NCBI GenBank assembly: GCA_023014365.1
Contig: JAEBUN010000005.1
Span: forward strand, 62,001 to 126,000
DNA: 64,000 nucleotides
DNA from: Lepiota brunneoincarnata
Lineage: Eukaryota; Basidiomycota; Agaricomycetes; Agaricales; Agaricaceae
Direction: 5' to 3'
The translations under genes and the position numbers were made by a program. This document shows, piece after piece, positions 56,030 through 64,000 of the stretch. The notes beneath the pieces are model-generated. The model was not told the DNA's origin. It ran no database searches and worked only from the letters and a program-made list of their open reading frames with translations. The stretch's first letter is position 1; each line of letters starts with the position of its first letter.

Positions 56030-56350
56030 CGCGTCACAGAGGGGCGGGTGGCTTGTATCTGTCCGTAATCTTCGTCGAGAGAGTCTGGGTGAGTGCCCAA
56101 AGTCGACGGCGACGGCAGGGGGCCCCTCATTCAAAGATGGAACAAGCTGAGCTGCTGGCGTTGCGCCCATGTGTTCAAGAGAAAGAAAAAAAAAAAGGAT
56201 TCACACTCAAAAAATCGTGAGTCAAATGAAGGCCCCCTTCGGTTCAGCACGGGGAGCAATTGCCACCACAGCTGACTTGGGCATTGGATCATTGCGCTAG
56301 TAATATTTTTCCTGATGGTTGGTCCGTCGATCTCATCAACCAATGTCCTG
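56030..56350. repeat. Duplicated PMT 5' region, copy 2
   Basis: It matches 51868-52165 almost throughout and 59875-59990 over its first part. It has no hAT insertion. Confidence 0.85.
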
Positions 56351-57000
56351 CTTTGTATGACTCTGACCCGGCGGCTTCTCGAAAGTGTACATGTACAAAA
56401 TTGGTTCAGGGCCACGTACTACAAACAGACGAGGGCCATGTGGTCAGAATTTTGCTCGCACTCCTCCCATGCCCTCACCCGATCTTCTCTCGCGGATGCA
56501 GACTATTCAACACTCAACGATATAGGTATATAGTCAAGATTGCCGCGAAATACACCCTGGTATTATGCCATGACCGGGACCACGAAGCACGTTCTAGATC
56601 CCAGACGCCCCCCACACCCACACTCTCCCGCCCGACCTTGACGTGATCAAGGTTGCGCAGGAGTGGGTTTTCGACCTCCTCAGCCGCGATCGAGTCTCAA
56701 GATGCATGCACCCTGGTTGATCTCCTCTTGCCCGACTCCTTCTCGCGCGACATGCTCAGCACTCAAAAAGATCTCTCATTGCTGCAAGCTTGTGAGGATA
56801 TAGCTAGGGTGTAGAGTAGGATCGTCATGAGCTTCAGAGCTACTGTTCCGGGACAAGATATTATGACACGACATTGCAATAAATTAGCAACAATCCTTAA
56901 TAAGGTTAACTACTCAACAAGGGGGGTAAGTGTTCGTATCTCGTGAAAGGAAAGAGAGTAACAAGAACGGTAGCAAGCTACGGACACATTTTGGTTAAGA
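56351..57000. other. Unrecognised, possibly part of a gene
   Basis: A plus frame (56260-56646) continues after the duplicated segment with LYDSDPAASRK text and Arg/Pro-rich sequence. No family, start or splice pattern is supported. The last exon of the PMT gene may lie in 56880-57090 on the minus strand. Confidence 0.3.
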
Positions 57001-57094
57001 CTGTTTTAATGCTCCTCATTAATGAGTATATATATTCCATGACTGATGTAGCAGTATTAATAAATCGAATATCGTGGATCAAAAAAAAACATAC

Positions 57095-59960
57095 CTTTCG
57101 CCACTGTAAACCCCAATGCTCATCAATAGGGCCTTGAATGCCAAACGAGACACCCCTGAACCACCAGAACGTCCAAAAGACGATGGCCGTGACGACGCCA
57201 AACACAATAGCTTTGGTCTGGTCGGAGAAGCGGCGAGAGGCAAAGACGAAATGGTCGAGGACGTGGGAAAGCATGAGAACTGAGAAATAGAGGGTTGGAA
57301 GCTGAGGAAAAGCGTGTCAGAGCAGGCTCGGGTGTGGGATATGGACGACGCACATAGTGGTGGATGTATGTTACACGACCCATGATAAGGAACGGCACTG
57401 CGCGAACAATTAGCATGAACATATGAACAGATGTATGTGATGCGACATACCAAAGTGGAAGAACCACCCAAAGAACGCCACCTTACCCACGTATAAGAAG
57501 TGATCCCACTCTCCTATGCCATTGTGTTAGTCCGATCCACAGGCCGCGCAAGTATACGACAACTCACGAGCATCCATATCTTGATATTTCCTCTGCCGCC
57601 TCAACAGATAGAATAAGGAAAGTCAAAAGACCCACGCCGAGACTGACGGTTCCACCCCACCAAATCACCGGCGTTCCGATGAGATAATACTTCCACTGCG
57701 AATCTCCCCACCCACACATCCTCAAACCCAGATGCAAGAATGGCCAATCAAACGGCTTAGATGCAAGGATGTCTTCCTTATCCGGGTCCGGTACGAGAGC
57801 GTTGTTCGAAGTCATCATGGCTACATTCAGATGCCAGAAATCGCGCAGGAACGGCGACTTGTAGAACTTGGTGTCTCCCTTGGGCACTATAAACGTCACT
57901 AGATTAATACAACGCGGAAGGCGGAAGTTAGGAACAGGGACTCGCGTCGATCATTAACATGGCTTTCCACATTCCAATACGTATGCGTATCACCCGGATT
58001 ATTCTCCTTGTCACAACTAACCTCGACCTGCTTGAATCCCCACTGCGGTAAAATCGCATTCGCAGCCCTCAAATAACACCCAAGCTGGTTATGTCGGAAC
58101 CTCAACCTCGTTGTCAACGAGTGGATCCGATCCACGTGTTTCCCGCGCTTAATATCATCGACGACCTCAACACGCCAAATATCGTGCACATCGCCAACCG
58201 TATCGTTGCCAGTACCCGGAGACCTCAGTAGTTGAGCTTGGTGACGGGTGCAAGGACGGTGTGTGAATGGAGGTTCCTGCCAGTTCGGGCCGTGACTGAG
58301 TCGGATCAGGTCACCACCTTTGAGGAATTGGATGTCGCCATTAGGGTTGTATGGTGGCTTATCCCACGGCGGAAGGACAATCCCAATCGTTATTGCTGTC
58401 CTTGTAATGATAGCACGTAACCTGCTGCTGGCTTGAACCAACAGGATATGTCTGGACGTGGGAATGCAAGAGGCCACCACCGTAGCCGATGTTCTTTAAA
58501 GTAAGTTTCGAACCGAAAGCGATTTCGAGTGGATTCTGGGCGAAATCATTGCCGACGAGATTGGCTTGGAAGAGAGAGCTCATCTGTGCGTCGCCTGGGC
58601 CGGAGTGGTTGAGGACCATAAAATGGATTTTGAAAGAGGCCATGAAGACGAGGATGGGGACAATGATGAGGCATAGGACACGAGCAGGCCCAGTGATTGA
58701 TTTGCTCGCGCTGGGGAGGAATTTGAGTATAATATCTCTACGAGGTGGGAAAAAAACGCACGAGTGTAAGCCTTGTGTCTCCAAACTTCTCCCAGAGGTC
58801 TTCAATGGTATAAGCCCCTATTAAAGCAGTCACGAAGAGACCTATCATTTTGACACTGCAACGCGTGAGCAGAGTCCGATGCTGGGAGATGATGAACTTA
58901 CCTTGTGACGGAGCCAATCGAGACGCCAGTTAGGAATAGCCACAGCCACCAGTCGAAAGAGAAAGATCTGAGAGAGGAATGAGTTGGTGCTCCGAAAGCA
59001 AGTAGCTCTACGCACTGATATTGTTGATTATGGAATTTTGTCAGACAGAACACGGCAAGGAATGTGAAGAAGAGCAGCATGGAGTCGAGCAAGATAAACC
59101 TCGAGATCGTCAGCCACGCGACGTCTGTTGTAAACAGTGAGCCTCCAACACCAATGTCCATAACATGAAACGCACCAAAGAGAACCATGAGCGCAGTAAG
59201 GTGACATGCCCACTGGCTCATCCCCAACTCGACGGCAGTATACCATCCAAGGGGAACCATCGCAACACCAAAGGTCGCCATCATGACCCTCATCGCAACG
59301 TAGGGAACATTCTCCGGGTACGTTTCCCCGCTCTTGAACTCATAGCTCCCATCATAACCTGCCAGCAGGCCAGCCAGCCCTACGAGCATCTTGCCAAGGG
59401 GCGGGTGCACATCGAAATAAAACTCGCGCTTGAGATAGTGCGAGGCGAACTTGCCAAAGTGGGCTTCATCCCAAACGACGGTGTTCGAGGCGCCAATTTT
59501 GTGGAAACGGGTCCAGCAGGAGAGGAGGGTGTAAATGATGGGAGGGATATGTTCGAGGTTTTGGAAGAGGAATTCGCGCTGTGGATAACTAGTAAGCTTA
59601 TAAGGATTGGGGGGGAGGGAGAATGGAACGTACGATGGATGTGGGAGGGGGAAGAGGCGCCTGGGGCATCCTGCCACTACCAATGTGGGACTTGAGGGCC
59701 CTGCTAGGTTTATTGTAGACATCCCTGCCCTCGTCGTCGTAGTAGTTTCTGGCGAGGGATTCCTTGCCGTTGGGAAAGTCGCCATGGAGGGCAGGCGCTC
59801 TGACCCTCCTGCGTGCCTTTTCCTCGGCCATGGAAGAGTGATAGAGAGGGAGTTGCTCGTCGGGGACGGAGGAGTGGAGTGGGTGATGTATCTGTTGGTA
59901 GTCTTCGTCGAGGATGTCTAGGTGAGTGCCAAAGTCGACGGCGACGGCAGAGGGCCTCAT
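57095..59960 (-). CDS. PMT2: Protein O-mannosyltransferase, PMT2 type (3' end unresolved)
   Basis: It transfers mannose from dolichyl-phosphate-mannose to Ser/Thr of secretory proteins in the ER membrane. Exons visible on the minus strand: 59960-59634, 59578-59016, 58967-58902, 58855-58762, about 58710-57950, then about 57895-57575, two short exons around 57510-57370, and one ending at 57095 with a GTATGT donor. The last exon is not found. Signatures: [13 protein letters not shown] with the catalytic Asp-Glu in the first luminal loop, [10 protein letters not shown], and MIR-type repeats ([41 protein letters not shown]). The C-terminus has several TM segments and GRVTYIHHY. The reading frame is broken by five apparent one-base insertions (58686, ~58383, ~58284, ~58227, ~58211). 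An alternative start is 59831. Confidence 0.88.
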
Positions 59961-60105
59961 TCAAAGGTGGAACAAACCGAGTGGCTGGCGTTGTGTCCGT
60001 GTGCTCAAGACGAAAAAAGGTTGGAGAGAAAGCAATGTTATGTTTCAGAGCACATGATCATCAATCAATGCCACGTCAATTGTGTTATACTACACAGTAC
60101 TTCTA

Positions 60106-61345
60106 CTACCCTTGTTGGTGTCGTTGGTATCGTGCTGCATTCACTGATCAGCTGCATTTTGCGAATAAAGCAGAATATAATCATACCAGTCACCATGGCG
60201 TGCCCACGCTCATATGGTTCCAGTGTCACCTGCTCTAGTGGCTTGAAATGGCTTTTCTTCAGCGTCTGTACCTCGCTCGCGTACACCTGGTCAGGTGGCA
60301 CAGTCGAGTCAATGCAGCTCGCCTTTATTGAGATAATGACATGTCCCTGGTCCTTGAGGAAACTCTCGGCATTGTGAACGACGATACGGGCCTGGTCAGG
60401 CTGGGCAACATCGGCAAAAATCACGTCGACTAGTGAGAGAAGCATTCGATATTTGTTTGGAAGGCGTGCATCCTCGACGATCGCTAGAGGAAGTTTGTAA
60501 ATACCCGACTGTTCTCAATCTGAGAGTACATACGGATGACATTTGTCCTCTTTTTGGCCATATTGATGAGATCGCGTCCTGAACGCGGTGAGAATTCAAC
60601 GGCGTACACAAGTCCTTCCTGTTCCCAAATCTCAGAAATGCGGATGAAAATCCCGACAGGAAATACTCACAGGACCAACGATATCCGCAACGTGACTCAC
60701 ACTCGTTCCACTGGCTGCGCCCAAGTACAATACCTTGACACCCGGCTGAATGAAAACGTCGTCCAAACCGCCCAGCACACCCGCAGCTAGTTTACTTCTG
60801 AAGGGATTCCACACCCGATACTCAATCTTCGTGTCAGTCCTCCCCGCCACCGCTCACAGAGATTCGCTTTTCGCCATATACGGATTCCCCTGGCACGAGG
60901 TTTTTGGTAACGAGCATCTGCTCTTTTCCTTTCGCAATAAAGATTCCTGGATGTCGGTGAGGTTCGACAATAACATTGGATCCGCCCCTGCCCCCCCGGC
61001 CCTGCTGGCCTGCCGCCCCTTCCTGGAGGACCACCACGGCCGCCGCGGCCGCCACGGTCACCTCTCCCTCGACCTGACAGACGAAGACAAAAAAAATCAA
61101 AAAAGAGTTTTTAAGGAAGTAATCCGAACTTTGAACAGCACGCACCTCCACCAGGACCACCTCGGAATCCTCCCCCTCCCCTCCCTCCTCCTCTCCCTCT
61201 ATCACCCCCACGGCCTCTGCCAGGTGCCCCTCTTCCGCCCCCTCGACTACCAAATCCTCCTCGTCCACCTGATGCGCCTGTTGAATATACAACATGAATA
61301 TTATGTTTTCCAAAGAGAAAGGACGCGGAATATACCAAAAGCCAT
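60106..61345 (-). CDS. NOP1: Fibrillarin (nucleolar RNA 2'-O-methyltransferase)
   Basis: The catalytic subunit of box C/D snoRNPs in the nucleolus. It methylates rRNA 2'-OH groups using S-adenosylmethionine and also methylates histone H2A. Exons on the minus strand: 61345-61336, 61277-61146, 61073-60671, 60618-60534, 60483-60187 and probably 60134-60106, with introns of 49-72 bp. It begins MAFG, followed by a Gly/Arg-rich (GAR) domain split by an intron. Then comes the methyltransferase domain: [46 protein letters not shown] (SAM-binding), [27 protein letters not shown] and [10 protein letters not shown]. Two apparent one-base insertions break the frame (C7 run at 60991-60997, and ~60836). 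The last exon (ending RYQRHQQG) is inferred from splice signals. Confidence 0.93.
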
Positions 61346-62560
61346 AATTTTTAGACCAAATTATTGACTGCGATAAGCGGGAAAGCCTGTGGGAACAAAC
61401 TTGATGTGAATTTCGCCCAACAATTTTCTCACCTGCCTTTTCAGGAGATCGAACAAGCAAGTGTACATTTCATCTTATCTTATCTTGCCATTCTCAAAAT
61501 CCCAACTCCTTCCACACCATCGACCATCATGCCTCAACACAAGAATACGGGCATCCGAACCGCACAAGAACTATTCTCGAGCAACGCGCATCAAAGCCCA
61601 TCCCAAGCTCTCGCGTCCAATCCCTCCTTGGCAGACCGCTGGCCTCTTTAGCGGCGGCGGCGTACTGCAGGGGTAACGCACAAGTCTCCCCAAATCACGA
61701 CATAATACATCACGCGGCACCTATGAAAGGCATTAATGACACTCTGCTTCAGTTTTGAGCTGGCAAACCCCAGCATCCCCCGTGAACCCAAGTCCTCGCC
61801 GGACCTCCATATCCAGAAATGACGTATCTCATCACACGCCGTCCACTTCCATCGGCCCCCTCGGCATCACAGTGCTGTTGACACTTCAAACACGCAAATA
61901 TATCTCTATACTTGTCTATGACATTCTCACATCTTAAAAAAAACGATTGCAAGGTCATACCACGCGTGGCCCTCAAGGTCTCGGTACAACCTTCTTCCGG
62001 AGCTCACTCGAACTTGCTTTGGTAACGTCAGTGCCCCCACACTTCAACCAAACTACATTTCCTCTCTCTCCTCTTTCACGGGGTTCTCGACTCGTGAGTC
62101 TCGATTTTGTGTAAGTTCGGGGTCTTGAAGAATCGAGGCGACCTTCTATCTAAAGTGCGAATTAGCATCCGGCTATCAGAAATTTCGAGCGACATTGTCA
62201 GGTAAAGAAGGTTCCCCGGAGCATCCACAGTCTGTAATCCACCTCGTTCTCTCTGAGTCCTCTATCTGTGTGCACAATTTGCGAATCGCATCGATACCGC
62301 CCGGAACCCAGCAAAAGTGAGTGTCGGGGCGTTTCTTTCTCGTAATAATGATACATTCTCCTCTCTTCAATATTTGAGGATTCTCCGCCGGTGCTTCTGA
62401 TATGAGTCACGATTCTCGTCGAAATATCCGTGCGGCCTTCCATCGTCCCCGTCTGGGGTGCGCCACCGTGTTTACGTCGTATAAATACACATGCAACTCT
62501 TGAATAGGTACTAATCCTTCACCCTCCCCCCCTCTATTTTACAGGTAACCCCTGCACGGA
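61346..62560. other. Divergent intergenic region, possible small ORF
   Basis: This lies between the fibrillarin start and the MFS start. A 40-codon plus frame, MPQHKNTGIRTAQELFSSNA..., lies at 61529-61651 with an ATG after a pyrimidine-rich leader. It could be a small gene or chance. No other coding sequence is supported. Confidence 0.35.
62478..62486 (+). promoter_or_regulatory. TATA box of MFS gene
   Basis: GTATAAATAC lies about 80 bp before the ATG at 62561, followed by a pyrimidine-rich tract typical of fungal transcription starts. Confidence 0.5.
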
Positions 62561-64000
62561 ATGGTATCAGCTTCGTCTAGCCCCTCACCCCCGACAACTC
62601 TCGAAAGAGTTCCCTCGATAAGAAAATTTTCGGTCTCCTCCACGCTCGACACGACCCATACGCACAAGAAATCATCCTCGAGTGATGATGAGGCTTCAAA
62701 GAGTAACTCCGACCACAATCACGACGAGAAAATCCTAGAGAAGGGCTCACAAGACGAGGATTCGCACGAGGCGGCTCATGCTGAGCAGAGCGGGCAGACG
62801 CAAAGCGAAGATGATTTTCCGGATGGTGGGCTGAGAGCTTGGCTCGTTGTCTTTGGCGTGCGTTCCTCTCTTTTTTTTTTCGTCTGCTAACCACGGTGCC
62901 TGACGTATTTCACTATCTATAGTCCATGTGCAATGCATTCTCAACGCAAGTCGTTCCTGGGCGGCTTGACCGATATTATATCTTATCTGATTTTATAGAT
63001 TTGGTTACGTGAATTCATGGGGCGTACGTCCGCCACTCCTTTTGCTGGCACTCTGTTATTAACTCGCCGTAACTAGGTCTTTCAGGCATACTACCAAGAA
63101 ACACTTCTCAGGGATTTATCTCCTTCAAGCATGTACGTATAGCGCCCACTCTCGTTGCCAAACTTATCAATCAGGATTTTCTTTCACACAGCGCATGGAT
63201 CGGCTCAATGCAAGTACGTTCATTTCCAATCTCAGAACCCCCAGCACAATTTCATGTAATTGCATCCAGTACTCTCTCATTTTCCTTCCAGGTCTCGTCA
63301 TCGGCCGCCTCTTTGACTTAGGGTTACTACCCCATTATCGCTCTCTCCTCTAGCATTGTCCTCGTCCTCGCAACATTCCTCACTGGACAATGTACGGAGT
63401 ACTGGCAATTCCTATTGGCCCAGGGCATCGCTGTTGGGGTATGTCTGCCCTTGGGATCATGGCCCACTGAGTCGGAAGCTGATGGCAGAATTTTACTTAG
63501 CTTGCATGTGGCGGCGTCTTTGGTCCCACCAATGCAATCCTTGCGCATTGGTTCAAGAAGAAACGTGGGCTCGCAGCTGGGATATATGGCTATTGGATCG
63601 TCAGTAGGGGGTACGACTCTGCCTATTGCTGCCAGGAGTTTGATTCCCCGTGTAGGGTAAAATTTCAGACTCTTTTTCCTCATCGGTCTCTGAGTTGTTG
63701 CCACAGGTTCCCGTGGACAATGAGAATTATTGGATTTATTCTATTGGTGACGCTCACCCTTGTCCAACTTGGTATGTTTCTCCACTCCAGTCGAAGATAA
63801 TGACCCTTAATAATGCTCGTGAAAAGACAATGAAACGCCGTCTGCCACCCGTCAATGTGAAAGGCGGCCTCTTCAACTTCGCTGCATTCAAAGAAACATC
63901 TTACACGATATATTGTCTGTCGTCATTCCTGAATTTCCTGGGTCTCTACACAAGTATGTTTCCCTTAGACCCTACTATCATCACATCGCTGACAAGAAGC
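62561..64000 (+). CDS. MFS permease, monocarboxylate-transporter type (runs off the window)
   Basis: A probable plasma-membrane or vacuolar carrier of the MCT/MCH group of the major facilitator superfamily. The substrate is unknown. Exons: 62561-62857, 62923-62945, 62999-63023, 63077-63132, 63192-63213, 63270-63438, 63501-63656, 63707-63771 and about 63827-63953, then beyond the end. Introns are ~50-66 bp. The one after 62945 is GC-AG (GCAAGT). The N-terminal ~85 residues are a Ser/Asp/Glu-rich cytosolic tail. The family hallmark PDGGLRAWLVVFG opens TM1, followed by FGYVNSWGVFQAYYQETLL and IAWIGSMQYSLIFLPGLVIGRLFD. Then comes FGPTNAILAHWFKKKRGLAAG, a signature loop of this family. Apparent one-base insertions at about 63324 and 63588 break the frame. 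Confidence 0.88.

Noticed and set aside
60834..61460. 208-codon minus frame read as one Glu/Val-rich protein
   Set aside because: Its first part is the fibrillarin GAR domain in the wrong frame. Only its last ~50 codons belong to fibrillarin.

Overview
The window is eukaryotic and most likely comes from an Agaricomycete (mushroom-forming basidiomycete). The evidence is short introns of about 46-72 bp (several with GTGCGT or GC-AG ends), fungal gene families (PMT2-type O-mannosyltransferase, fibrillarin, an MFS monocarboxylate-type permease), and fungal Tc1/mariner, chromodomain Ty3/gypsy and hAT elements. The species cannot be named from sequence alone.

About 0-50 kb is a transposon graveyard. 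Most of it is AT-rich with very few CG dinucleotides, as expected of old, methylated and deaminated sequence. It holds a duplicated 1.1-kb unit around a ~120-bp satellite (1-5.2 kb); two near-identical intact Tc1 elements (1715-3320 and 13411-15016); three decayed Tc1 relatives (5256, 33660, 36513); solo LTRs (13002-13330, 46960-47671); several minisatellites; large inverted repeat pairs (28.6/32.3 kb and 40.1/45.9 kb); and remnants of larger genes, notably an SNF2-type helicase pseudogene (31.0-38.5 kb) split by three insertions.

The youngest and most complete element is an 8.24-kb Ty3/gypsy chromovirus (18106-26347). Its 698-bp LTRs differ at about 3 sites and it has a CCTTC target duplication. 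It encodes Gag, a Pol in the -1 frame (protease, RT, RNase H, integrase, chromodomain), and then two long mutually overlapping ORFs after Pol. One carries a pair of zinc knuckles. The other runs through the U3 of the 3' LTR. The sequence downstream of the 5' LTR is complementary to the predicted RNA 5' end, as in Tf1/sushi self-priming.

From about 50 kb on, the sequence becomes gene-like and CG-richer. A fragment of the PMT 5' region is duplicated twice (50.1-52.2 kb, split by a non-autonomous hAT element, and 56.0-56.35 kb). A spliced four-TM membrane protein gene (52242-53296), a gag-like relic (54.1-55.8 kb), PMT2 (minus, 57095-59960), fibrillarin (minus, 60106-61345) and an MFS permease (plus, 62561 to beyond the end) follow. 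These three conserved genes carry at least nine apparent single-base insertions and no deletions, which looks more like unpolished sequence than biology.

The genes here do not form a pathway. The window is a transposon-dense block next to an ordinary gene cluster, with gene fragments copied towards the repeats.
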